From Labrys miyagiensis (GTDB lineage Bacteria > Pseudomonadota > Alphaproteobacteria > Rhizobiales > Labraceae), in the NCBI RefSeq assembly GCF_030160835.1, contig NZ_BSPC01000021.1, positions 1 to 64,000 of the forward strand: a stretch of DNA of 64,000 nucleotides. The letters are read 5' to 3'. Positions 54,682-62,981 of the stretch are shown one piece after another (the stretch's first letter is position 1; each line of letters begins with the position of its first letter). Made by a program: the position numbers and the translations under genes. The notes below the pieces were generated by a model that saw nothing but the letters and a program-made list of their open reading frames with translations, had not been told where the DNA came from and did no database searches.

Positions 54682-55503
54682 ATGGCAGATGAGGGGTGGG
54701 GCAGCAATCGACACGACTTGCGCCGGATGCAGTCGCCCGACGCGCCGGAAACGGCGGAATTCAGGGACACTCGCGGCGATTTCGGCTGGATTCACTCCTA
54801 CGAGACCGGTTCGACGGTCGACGGTCCGGGAGTACGCGTCACCGTCTTCGTCAGCGGTTGCCTGCTTCGCTGCGTATATTGTCACAACCCCGATACCTGG
54901 CACCTCAAGGACGGGACCAAGGTGAGCATCCAGCGGGCGGAACATGTGCTGGCCTCCTATGCGGCACCGCTCCGCGCCATGGGTGGCGGCCTCACAATTT
55001 CGGGCGGCGAGCCTCTCGTCCAGGTTCACTTCACAAGGCGACTTTTCGCGGCGGCTAAACTGTTGGGGCTGCACACCGCGCTGGACACATCGGGCTTCTT
55101 GGGCGTCCGCGCCGACGACGACTATCTCAGCCAGGTGGATCTTGTCTTGCTAGACATCAAGTCATGGGATCCGGACACCTATCAAAGGGTGACGAAGCAG
55201 GACGTCCGCCCCACACTCGAATTCGCCGAACGTCTGGCGTCAATCGGCAAGCCAGTGTGGATCCGCTTTGTCCTGGTGCCGGGCTGGACCGATGCAAGCG
55301 CCAATGTCGCGGGCATCGCCCGCTTTGTGGCGCCAATGAAGAACGTCGAGACGATAGAGGTTCTGCCGTTCCATCAAATGGGCGCCTTCAAGTGGAAGTC
55401 GCTGGGCCTTGAATACGACCTCGACGAAACCCCCGTGCCTTCCCCTGAAATCGTCGCGCGTGTCTTGGGACAATTCCGCGATGCCGGCTGTCGAGCAAGG
55501 TGA
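54682..55503 (+). CDS. pflA: Pyruvate formate-lyase activating enzyme (radical SAM)
   Basis: 273-aa radical-SAM enzyme that places the glycyl radical on PFL. The cluster motif is CLLRCVYC (Cys60, Cys64, Cys67) in SGCLLRCVYCHNPDTW, and the SAM-binding GGE is in LTISGGEPLVQ. Then ALDTSGFLG and LLDIKSWDPDTYQRVT, typical for PflA, and VLVPGWTD. The N terminus carries about 35 extra residues before IHSYETGSTVDGPGVRV. No additional ferredoxin-like Cys insert, so it belongs to the simple PflA type, not the two-cluster GRE activases. Translation is likely coupled to pflB. Confidence 0.95.
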   Translation: MADEGWGSNRHDLRRMQSPDAPETAEFRDTRGDFGWIHSYETGSTVDGPGVRVTVFVSGCLLRCVYCHNPDTWHLKDGTKVSIQRAEHVLASYAAPLRAMGGGLTISGGEPLVQVHFTRRLFAAAKLLGLHTALDTSGFLGVRADDDYLSQVDLVLLDIKSWDPDTYQRVTKQDVRPTLEFAERLASIGKPVWIRFVLVPGWTDASANVAGIARFVAPMKNVETIEVLPFHQMGAFKWKSLGLEYDLDETPVPSPEIVARVLGQFRDAGCRAR

Positions 55504-55506
55504 GCA

Positions 55507-57081
55507 ATGGCAATGTTTGATTTCGTCCGCACGGTTTTGGAATCTTCCCCGTTGCTGGCTCTCTTCATCGCCATCGCCACCGGCTATGCCTTGGGCCAAG
55601 TCACGCTTGCCGGCGTCTCGCTCGGTGCCGGCGCGGTTCTTTTCACCGGCCTGCTGATCGGCGCAATCGCGCCCAAATCAGCCCCTCCCGGGCTCGTCGG
55701 CACGATCGGACTAGTGATGTTCGTCTATGGCGTGGGCGTCCAATATGGCCCGCAATTCTTTGCCAGCCTACGTGGCCCAGGTCTTAAATATATCGGCCTT
55801 GCGACCATCGCCGTGGTCGCGTCGCTGTTCGTTGCGATCATCGTGTCGAAACCCCTTGGTGTCTCCCTGGCCACCGCCGCCGGACTATTCGCGGGGTCCG
55901 GCACGAGCACCCCAACCCTGCAGGCGGCGCTCGTCGCGGCGGGAAATCAGGATCCTGCGATCGGCTATTCCGTGACCTATCCTTTCGGCGTGATTGGCCC
56001 GATCATCCTGATGACGATGATGGCGGGTATCCTGAAGCCGAAACTTGCCGCCCCGGCCAAGAATATCCGTGTCGCGGAGTTGACCCTCGGAGAGAATGCC
56101 GAAGGCCGGACGCTTCGAGAGCTATCGGGTGATATGCCGAGCGACGTGAAAATCGTTGCGATGCGCCAGAACCATGCCAATGCGCCGCCCGATGAGCAGG
56201 CGACCATGCACGAAGGCGATGCTCTCCTGGTCGTTGGCCGTCCTTCGAGCATCAACCAGGCGAAGGCGTCGCTGGGCGAAGAGGAGGTGGGCCGCATCAG
56301 CCGCGATCGGACAAATTACGATGTCACCCGCGTCTATGTGTCGAGAGCCACCTTTGTGGGCAAAGCCATTCGCGAAATCGCGTTGCCGGACTTTACCGTT
56401 GTCATCTCCCATGTGCGGCGGGGGGATGCGGAATTGTTGGCTGTGCCAGACCTCACACTGGAATATGGCGACCGTCTCGTCTTGATGGTGCCAAGCGGCC
56501 GACAGGAGGACGTCCGGCGTCATTTCGGCGACAGCATGAAGGGCAACGCCGAGCTGTCCTTCGTCTCGATCGGCGTTGGCATTGCCCTTGGCCTTCTATT
56601 GGGAATGATCCCGATCCCGCTGCCGGGCGGTGCCAGTTTCAGCTTGGGCGTCGCGGGCGGTCCGCTTGTGATGGCCTTGATTCTGGGCCAGTTGGGACGC
56701 AGCGGTCCAATCGGCTGGCGCATTCCTGTGGTGGCGAATCTTGTGCTCAGGAATCTCGGTCTTTCGGTCTTCATTGGCTGCGTGGCGATCGGAGCCGGGG
56801 CGCCCTTCGTCGCAACCGTCGCCTCGAACGGCGTTCATATCCTTCTCGGCGGTGCGGCAGTCCTTCTAACCCTGGTGCTCATCGTGCTGGTTGGTGGCCA
56901 CCTGTTGAAAATCCCCTTCGACGACCTTCTCGGCATTTGCGCTGGCTCGACGGGAAACCCGGCCATCCTTGCGTCGGCAGGGCGGCTCGCGCCAACCGAA
57001 CGGCCTGACATTGGCTATGCCATATGCTTTCCGAGCGTCACAATTGTGAAGATCATAGCCGTACAAGTACTTCTGAGCTGA
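55507..57081 (+). CDS. AspT/YidE/YbjL-family antiporter with RCK_C domains
   Basis: 524-aa inner-membrane exchanger. It has two halves of about five helices (residues 10-175 and 345-520), each with the family duplication (GLVGTIGLVMFVYGVGVQYG; GPLVMALILGQLGRSGPIGW), separated by a cytosolic part with two TrkA_C/RCK_C-like domains (about 180-340; VAELTLGENAEGRTLRELSG and RDRTNYDVTRVYVSRATFVG). The motif GLFAGSGTSTPTLQAALVAA and its counterpart LLGICAGSTGNPAILASAGR recall the aspartate:alanine exchanger AspT. Begins 4 bp after pflA, so it belongs to the pathway and could exchange serine or another amino acid for a product. The substrate is not determined. Confidence 0.9.
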   Translation: MAMFDFVRTVLESSPLLALFIAIATGYALGQVTLAGVSLGAGAVLFTGLLIGAIAPKSAPPGLVGTIGLVMFVYGVGVQYGPQFFASLRGPGLKYIGLATIAVVASLFVAIIVSKPLGVSLATAAGLFAGSGTSTPTLQAALVAAGNQDPAIGYSVTYPFGVIGPIILMTMMAGILKPKLAAPAKNIRVAELTLGENAEGRTLRELSGDMPSDVKIVAMRQNHANAPPDEQATMHEGDALLVVGRPSSINQAKASLGEEEVGRISRDRTNYDVTRVYVSRATFVGKAIREIALPDFTVVISHVRRGDAELLAVPDLTLEYGDRLVLMVPSGRQEDVRRHFGDSMKGNAELSFVSIGVGIALGLLLGMIPIPLPGGASFSLGVAGGPLVMALILGQLGRSGPIGWRIPVVANLVLRNLGLSVFIGCVAIGAGAPFVATVASNGVHILLGGAAVLLTLVLIVLVGGHLLKIPFDDLLGICAGSTGNPAILASAGRLAPTERPDIGYAICFPSVTIVKIIAVQVLLS

Positions 57082-57130
57082 TGCTCGTCTGCAGGGATGC
57101 AGAGCACCAGACGCCGGAAGGGCTTGCCTG

Positions 57131-57954
57131 GGTGTTGTCAGACTAACCCCGAGTTGTCTCCGCTGGGTGCACGAAGGCCAATCCAGACCTCGGTTTAGGC
57201 CGCGACTGCCCGCCACCCGGCCAGGGCGGCCGAGCGTCGCTGCTTGTAGATTTCTCGGCTGACCAGGTGGCGCTCCAAATTAAAGTGGTTGTGGATCTGA
57301 CTGTGGACGGCGACGAATTTCTGAAGCGTCTTCGTCCGACGGAATTTGAGCATCGCCGCTTCTCGTCGTCTAAAAGGCTGATGGGAATTCTCGGCCCGAT
57401 TGTTCCCCCAGCGACCGACTTTTCGGCGTTTGAGGTTGCCGATCTCCCGCATGGCCGCACCATAGCAGCGCAAGCCGTCGGTGACGATGATCTCGGGGCG
57501 GCCGTAGCGCTTCATGGCTTTCTTGAGGAATTTCAAAGCGGCGGCCTTGTCCCGCGTCTTGCTCACGAAGAACTCCAACACCTCGCCTTCGTGATCGATG
57601 GCTCGCCAAAGATAGTGGAGCTCGCCGTTGACCGTCACGAGAACCTCATCGACGTGCCATCGCCAGCGGATGCAATTTCCGGCCCTCGCCCGCCTTTTGC
57701 GGATCTCGGCCGCGAATAGCGGGCCAAAGCGGTTCCACCAAAATCTCACTGTCTCATGGCAGATGTCGATGCCACGCTCATGCAGCAGATCCTCCACATT
57801 CCTCAATGACAAGGGGTAACGCGCGTACATCATCACAGCGAGGCGGATCACCTCCGGCGACGAATTGAAATAGCGAAACAGATTGGGTTTGGGGCGCGAC
57901 ATCCTCGCTCCCTACCCGACGCCGCCACCTTGGGCAATTTGCCCTGACAGAGCC
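57131..57954 (-). mobile_element. IS6-family insertion sequence, copy B
   Basis: An 824-bp element, left end GGTGTTGTCAGACTAACC at 57131 and right end, read inward, GGCTCTGTCAGGGCAAAT ending 57954. The flanking 8-mers (CTTGCCTG and CCGCGCGT) differ. Same orientation as copies A and C. It abuts the antiporter gene (50 bp after its stop) and bounds the metabolic block on the right. Confidence 0.88.
57195..57902 (-). CDS. IS6-family transposase, copy B
   Basis: 235-aa DDE transposase. HTH in residues 15-60; catalytic Asp85 (RWHVDEV), Asp142 (IIVTDGLR) and Glu171 (NNRAENSH). The conserved residues all look canonical here, while copy A has substitutions, so B is the likelier active copy. IS6 enzymes form cointegrates by replicative transposition and can mobilise DNA between directly repeated copies. 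Confidence 0.92.
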   Translation of the reverse strand: MSRPKPNLFRYFNSSPEVIRLAVMMYARYPLSLRNVEDLLHERGIDICHETVRFWWNRFGPLFAAEIRKRRARAGNCIRWRWHVDEVLVTVNGELHYLWRAIDHEGEVLEFFVSKTRDKAAALKFLKKAMKRYGRPEIIVTDGLRCYGAAMREIGNLKRRKVGRWGNNRAENSHQPFRRREAAMLKFRRTKTLQKFVAVHSQIHNHFNLERHLVSREIYKQRRSAALAGWRAVAA

Positions 57955-58045
57955 CCGCGCGTTTATTTGAGCTATTGCCTCTCCCCAACAGACCCCCTAA
58001 CCCTCGGCTAGCATGTGTCCGTAGCGGGCGACATCTGCCACGAGA

Positions 58046-58080
58046 CAAAAACCCCCAGCCTGCCGGGAAAGGCCGGGGGT
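58046..58080 (-). terminator. Rho-independent terminator (minus strand)
   Basis: Read on the minus strand: ACCCCCGGCCT, a short loop, AGGCTGGGGGT, followed by TTTTTG. The stem has 10 of 11 pairs. It could end transcription of the small gene at 58352 or of IS-borne read-through. Confidence 0.75.
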
Positions 58081-58351
58081 ACGCAACCGACTCTCCTGTG
58101 GTAGCGGCGGGCGCGAATGATCATCTGGCAGGTCAAGAGGGGAAGGTGGCATGACCCTGGCCACACACTACCTATGGTTGAAGAAAGAAATTGACGAATT
58201 TGCCCCGCAACTAAACAAAAATAGCCAGCCCTAGGCTTGGATGGGCGCCTGCCGGTTACCAAAACCCTGGCCGTGTGGCTGGCCACCCGCGGCCTAATTG
58301 TTGTTATTCCTTCAGCCGCCGCTGTCGATACCACCACCTCTTCCGCCCTTC

Positions 58352-58561
58352 CTATGCCTCCCCTCCGGCCTTTGGTTTTTTGTGTCGGAGGCCCCAATAA
58401 AGATCCCACAGCAGTGAGGTGCGGGCCGAGGGGCACGTCCTGGCCGTGTATGGATCGCATAGCCCTATCTGGCGGGCATATCGCTCATCCTCGACAATCG
58501 CGAGCTGATAGCAAACGAAGCAAAGGCAAACTAGTGGGACGGCGATCACCAGATTTTTCAT
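58352..58561 (-). CDS. Small single-helix membrane protein
   Basis: 69-aa protein, MKNLVIAVPLVCLCFVCYQL at the N terminus (one membrane helix or leader), then a short periplasmic tail with two cysteines (IGLCDPYTARTCPSA). TTG 58588 would extend it by nine residues. No recognised family. A terminator lies downstream at 58046. Confidence 0.5.
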   Translation of the reverse strand: MKNLVIAVPLVCLCFVCYQLAIVEDERYARQIGLCDPYTARTCPSARTSLLWDLYWGLRHKKPKAGGEA

Positions 58562-58880
58562 GAGGGAACCCCAGTCGACTTCTTCCAACTGACGCCCGCG
58601 GCGACGAAGATCAAACCATTTTATGGCAGAGGCAGCACAGCATTGGTTAAGGCGTTACCGAGCACAGCATTTTCGGCTTCAAGACGGAAGAGGCGGCGCA
58701 GACCTTCCAGGATCTTCGGCGGCTTCAGGATCGAGCCGACCGACAAGGCACGGCGCCAGGCGGAGGAGCGCCTAAAAGCGGAACGTGCGGCCGCGGCAAT
58801 CCCTAGATAAATCTCTTTGCACCGAGACAAATCTCTCTTTGAGAAACGAGCTGGCCGTGTTCTGAGAACCGACTGGGGAG
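58562..58880. other. Intergenic, nothing certain
   Basis: Frames on both strands are short (for example one ending in RLKAERAAAAIPR at about 58810) and could be a gene tail. Nothing recognised. Confidence 0.35.
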
Positions 58881-59612
58881 ATGGAGATGACGTCCCACAT
58901 CCATAGGTTTAGGCAGCTAGTCTATGATCAGCTCCTGCCAGAATTTTGCAACGATACAAAGAGGCAATTCGGCATCGCCAATTTCAATGAGAAATCGATC
59001 CGAATTAGTGAATTGGACGCGGGGAACTTTCTTCGAGCGTGGGACGGGGGCCTCATCCAACACGTTGCCAGGGGCCTATACAAAGCTCCTATGAGCAAGG
59101 CGAGCGAGCAGTTCTTCTCGTCAGGGCGTAAGAACACCGCTACCGGCGAGGCCATAGCGAAAGAAGCACGATCCGTCACTCTATGGCTCGAACCGGTGAT
59201 CACGGTTGCCACTCTTGCTCGCCTGCACTTCGAATTCGGCTGGCCGAAACAACTCCTGGGTATGCAGTCTGCAGATTGGGCGTTCGACGCCATGGCATTT
59301 CTTTCCAGCGATGCAAGCGCTGAGCACATTGCCGGTGAGATCAAAAAAACAGATGCCGAGGTCGAAAAGCTGATTCAGTTCATGCAAGCTCTCTCTCGCT
59401 CGATCGACCCTGCCACTGCCTCGCCTCGTGGCGCTGAAAAGAACGCCTTCAAGAAGGTCAAGGCATTGAACCTGCGGAAGCCGCCGCTGTTCTGGGCTGT
59501 TGGGCCGAATGGTTTGAGCTACGTTTTCGAGGTCGGCTACGGTGCTGACGAGGTATTGTGGTTTTCCGAGGCGTCCGAAGCTCGCTTACGCTGTCCGCTC
59601 GTCCAAGCATGA
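58881..59612 (+). CDS. Orphan hypothetical protein
   Basis: 243-aa soluble protein starting MEMTSHIHRFRQLVYDQLLP. GGGGAGATGGAG before the ATG serves as ribosome site (ATG 58887 is an alternative). Mixed helices and strands; segments such as GLYKAPMSKASEQFFSSGRK and RKPPLFWAVGPNGLSYVFEV are gene-like, with normal codon use. No membrane helix, no signal peptide, no catalytic motif identified. It stands alone between IS6 copy B and a relaxase remnant, so it may be cargo. I do not recognise the family. Confidence 0.65.
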   Translation: MEMTSHIHRFRQLVYDQLLPEFCNDTKRQFGIANFNEKSIRISELDAGNFLRAWDGGLIQHVARGLYKAPMSKASEQFFSSGRKNTATGEAIAKEARSVTLWLEPVITVATLARLHFEFGWPKQLLGMQSADWAFDAMAFLSSDASAEHIAGEIKKTDAEVEKLIQFMQALSRSIDPATASPRGAEKNAFKKVKALNLRKPPLFWAVGPNGLSYVFEVGYGADEVLWFSEASEARLRCPLVQA

Positions 59613-59850
59613 AAACACGCAGCATCCAATCACGGCTCGCACTGACCTCTCGATTGGGTATACCCCTAAGAGACATGCCAACGACCAAGCACGGGTTATT
59701 TACATGTGAGGCGACGAAGCGTGGGGGGTTGGTAGGCGCGGCAGAGGCGACCATAGAACAGGATCCGTGTTGGCAGAGCACAACCTGTTCAGCTTCCCCC
59801 CGCAAGACATATGCGGGGTGACTGATCGGCGAAGCACCGAGCAGACGAAC

Positions 59851-60114
59851 TCACTTGCAGCGCCAAGGATCCTGACTGCCCGGTCGGCATACGTGTTTTC
59901 CTCCGGGTCCCGGAAGCGGAGTGGCCGGTGGCGGCGTGGCTAGGGTGTTCCGGTGGCATTTACCATTAGGTCCCCGATGGTAGAGGAAGCCACAACCACC
60001 CGCCGCCTCGACGACTGGGGAACTCGTCGCAGGCGGCGCTGCCGGAACGGCGGCAAGCGTTGGAGAGGCAAGACTAAATATCAGTCCAAGCGCTATCGAA
60101 ATCTTGATTCTCAT
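59851..60114 (-). CDS. Small secreted protein with GCG...C motif
   Basis: 87-aa exported protein. Signal peptide MRIKISIALGLIFSLASPTL, cleavage near LAA-VPA. The mature part has EAAGGCGFLYHRGPNGKC, resembling the GCG_CRPN-type prefix motif (GCGxxxHRGPxGxCRPN) of small secreted rhizobial proteins, then a Pro-rich stretch and CRPGSQDPWRCK. ATG 60114 is chosen to place the signal peptide first. Function unknown. Confidence 0.7.
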   Translation of the reverse strand: MRIKISIALGLIFSLASPTLAAVPAAPPATSSPVVEAAGGCGFLYHRGPNGKCHRNTLATPPPATPLPGPGGKHVCRPGSQDPWRCK

Positions 60115-60239
60115 GAGGCTGTCCCCGACCATCCGTCCCACGCATATACCATGTGAGAGGGGGCGCCACCTCTTGGCCTCGGGGGCAATGCACGTTCAAC
60201 GGGGTATTCACACCGCCTCTTTTCTTAAATCTCTTCTCT

Positions 60240-60429
60240 GAGGCGGTGCTCTACAGCGGCGCGTACGCCGAACGGCAATCCCGCGGGGTCAGCTTCTCGC
60301 GCGGCCTCATCGACACGCTGCGACGGCGCGGACTGGGCGCCGTCGCCGAGCGCCTGGCGGTCGAGACCGGCCGGCCGCGGACGACACCCCGAGCCGGAGA
60401 CTATGTGGCCGGCGCCTATCAACGGCGCC
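60240..60429 (+). pseudogene. Relaxase (DUF3363) C-terminal fragment
   Basis: The frame reads RGVSFSRGLIDTLRRRGLGA, then VAERLAVETGRPRTTPRAGD and YVAGAYQRR, which fits the DUF3363 domain of VirD2-like conjugative relaxases (FARDLLDTLRRRELDA...YVxGxYRQR). It is cut on the right by a 150-bp element at 60430 and on the left by unrelated sequence. Non-functional trace of a conjugative element. Confidence 0.68.
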
Positions 60430-60579
60430 GGCATGGGCAACTTAGGCCTTCTTGTTCGGAAATCGGCAATTTCACTTCAGGTGGAACGCACCGTGCGAGG
60501 CACTCTCGATCGCATCGAAGCTGGATTCAGAAAGTAAATTGCGCCGACCGATCTGTCTGGCAATTAAGTTGACAATGCC
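60430..60579 (+). repeat. 150-bp inverted-repeat element, copy 3
   Basis: Nearly identical to copy 1 (40734) over 150 bp; the right end TTAAGTTGACAATGCC is perfect, the left end is altered (GGCATGGGCAACTTAGG). A point change gives a stop (AAGTAA) ten codons before the usual one. Confidence 0.85.
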
Positions 60580-60815
60580 CGTCAGCCAACTCGCTGACCC
60601 ATTTGCCCGGGGCGGTCTCATGCAAATTGAGATCACGCTCAGCTTGGGCAACGCCCATACACCGTTCCTTGACCAGTCTCGCCCCCGCAAGCTTTAATTC
60701 GCGGCTGAATTTTTCTCTGCATTTCCCTGCTCCAGTTCTATCAGACGCCTCGTCCAGGGTGTCCACGAAACCGGCAGTGGCACAGACCGTGGCGATGTAA
60801 ATATTGGGGGTGGTT

Positions 60816-61721
60816 ATGTCGCTCAGTCGCGCTGAAGTATATGATCTTTCAATATTCCTCCTGATCGTACAGTATCGCAGTTTTAGAAAGGCTGCGGACA
60901 ATCTAGGTGTAACCGCGTCAGCACTCAGCCACCGCGTGAGGGCGCTTGAAGAACGACTTGGTGTGAGGTTGCTAAACCGCACAAGCCGAAGTGTTGCTCC
61001 AACAGTTGCAGGAAGCGCGCTTGCCGAAAAGGTTAGCGCGGGCCTCGATCTTATCAATTCCGGCTTGGAGGAACTGCACGGGCACCACGAAGGGACAGCT
61101 GGTAGCGTGCGGCTGAATGTACTGCGCGATGCGTCCACTTTACTCCTGCGCCCGGCATTGCCGGTCTTCCTGCAGCGCTTTCCCAACATCGAGTTGGAGA
61201 TTGCCGTCGACGACCACTTCGTCGACGTAACGGCGGAAGGCTTCGATGCCGGTCTCAGATATGGTGGAACGATACCGGAGGACATGATCGCCGTTCCACT
61301 GACGCCCCCGCTCAAGTGGGTGGTCGTCGGTGCGCCGGCTTACTTCGAACGCCGCGGCCGGCCGGAATTGCCTGACGATCTATATTCGCATCACTGTATC
61401 CGCACCCGCACGGGGCGTGGGCAGATTTACAAATGGGAGTTCGAACAGGGCGACGATCGGCGGGAGATCGATGTTCCCGGCTCCTTCATCTCAAGCGAGT
61501 CTGCCTTGGCCATCAATGCCGCAATCGACGGTGTTGGTCTGTATTATTGCCTGGAAAAGCTCGCGGGCCCTCACCTTGCCGCAGGACGGCTGGAGGTGGC
61601 TATGCCGCAATGGTCTTCAATCGGCCCACCTTTGTCTATGTATTATTCCAGTCGGCGACAACTGCCCTTCGGTATCAGTGCCCTCATTCAGGTGATACGC
61701 GATCTCAACCCGCTGAAATGA
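60816..61721 (+). CDS. LysR-family transcriptional regulator
   Basis: 301-aa regulator. HTH: YDLSIFLLIVQYRSFRKAAD and LGVTASALSHRVRALEERLG, then LLNRTSRSVAPTVAG. The co-inducer domain (about 90-295) starts SVRLNVLRDASTLLLRPALP. ATG 60816 follows GGGGGTGG; TTG 60804 is the longer alternative. It is followed by two aldo/keto reductase genes in the same direction, which it may control. Confidence 0.92.
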   Translation: MSLSRAEVYDLSIFLLIVQYRSFRKAADNLGVTASALSHRVRALEERLGVRLLNRTSRSVAPTVAGSALAEKVSAGLDLINSGLEELHGHHEGTAGSVRLNVLRDASTLLLRPALPVFLQRFPNIELEIAVDDHFVDVTAEGFDAGLRYGGTIPEDMIAVPLTPPLKWVVVGAPAYFERRGRPELPDDLYSHHCIRTRTGRGQIYKWEFEQGDDRREIDVPGSFISSESALAINAAIDGVGLYYCLEKLAGPHLAAGRLEVAMPQWSSIGPPLSMYYSSRRQLPFGISALIQVIRDLNPLK

Positions 61722-61893
61722 TCGTGTTGCGACCTGTCGGTCATGGCGGCTCAAATAATTATCAATGAGCGTAGCTCATCGATCTGATGACCGCATGTCT
61801 ATTGATTCATTAATCGACGGTGGTACTCGTTCTGTCGAATGCTGCGCGTCCGATGGACCGAGATGACGCGTGCAATAAAAATACGAGGCTTGA

Positions 61894-62919
61894 ATGTACG
61901 TTGCAGATGCCAGGAGATACGAAGCAATTGACTACCGGCGCTGTGGTCGGTCGGGGTTGAAGCTCCCGCCGATTTCGTTGGGCCTGTGGCAGAACTTCGG
62001 TGGGCAAGATGTCTTCGAAACCGGTCGCTCGGTGATCCGGCGTGCCTTCGACAAGGGAGTCACTCATTTCGACCTAGCAAACAACTATGGTCCGCCTTAC
62101 GGGTCGGCGGAAGAGAATTTCGGCGTGGTCCTCAAGATGGACTTTTCGAGCCACCGCGACGAGATGATCATCTCCTCGAAAGCCGGTTGGGATATGTGGC
62201 CGGGTCCATATGGCGCGGGCGGATCCCGCAAGCACCTGCTCGCATCGCTCGAACAGAGCCTGAAGCGAATGGGTGTCGAACATGTCGATATCTTCTATTC
62301 CCACCGCCCGACTTTAGATGTTCCGCTCGAGGAAACCATCGGTGCGCTCGCGCAGATGGTGCGACAAGGCAAGGCGCTCTACATCGGCATCTCATCGTAT
62401 GGGCCGGATCGGACTCGGGAAGCCGAGCGCCTCCTACGCGTGGAAGGAATTCCGCTGCTTATCCATCAACCCTCCTACTCCATGCTGAACCGTTGGATTG
62501 AGGACGGTTTGCTTTATACGCTGGACGAGCTTGGCGCCGGCTGCATCGCTTTTTCCCCTTTGGCTCAGGGGTTGCTGACATCAAAATATCTGAACGGCGT
62601 TCCAGACGGTGCCCGTGCAGCGCGTGGCGGCTCATTCGACACAAAGTTGCTGAGTGATGCAAACATCGAGCGTGTCCGCGGACTGAATGCGATCGCCAAC
62701 GACCGCGGGCAGACACTTGCCCAGATGTCGATCGCCTGGACCTTGCGGGATCCGCGCGTAACGAGTGCGCTGGTGGGCGCACGCAATGTGGCCCAACTCG
62801 ATGATTCCCTCGGCGCTTTAGAGAACCTCGAATTCAGTGCTGAAGAACTCCACAAAATCGACGGATACGCAACCGAGGGCGGGGTCGACCTCTGGCGGAC
62901 TCAATCGAAGGCGGCCTGA
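61894..62919 (+). CDS. Aldo/keto reductase (YghZ/KCNAB-like)
   Basis: 341-aa cytoplasmic NADPH-dependent reductase, a TIM barrel of the AKR14/YghZ type, which reduce methylglyoxal or L-glyceraldehyde 3-phosphate. Catalytic Asp and Tyr are in THFDLANNYGPPYGSAEE, the Lys in IISSKAGWDMWPGP, and the His in VDIFYSHRPTLDVPLEET. The NADP site is near SALVGARNVAQLDDSL. The start is preceded by GAGG. A second AKR gene follows 62 bp downstream. Confidence 0.94.
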   Translation: MYVADARRYEAIDYRRCGRSGLKLPPISLGLWQNFGGQDVFETGRSVIRRAFDKGVTHFDLANNYGPPYGSAEENFGVVLKMDFSSHRDEMIISSKAGWDMWPGPYGAGGSRKHLLASLEQSLKRMGVEHVDIFYSHRPTLDVPLEETIGALAQMVRQGKALYIGISSYGPDRTREAERLLRVEGIPLLIHQPSYSMLNRWIEDGLLYTLDELGAGCIAFSPLAQGLLTSKYLNGVPDGARAARGGSFDTKLLSDANIERVRGLNAIANDRGQTLAQMSIAWTLRDPRVTSALVGARNVAQLDDSLGALENLEFSAEELHKIDGYATEGGVDLWRTQSKAA

Positions 62920-62981
62920 CGGCTGGGCTCGGGGGCCGCTCAGGCGACAGGCCCAATTGATATCCCTGGAGGAGTAAGAAT

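Noticed and set aside
16666-57954. A 41-kb composite transposon bounded by IS6 copies A and B
   Set aside because: The copies differ at about 7% of residues and the outer 8-bp flanks do not match, so simultaneous transposition as a unit is not supported.
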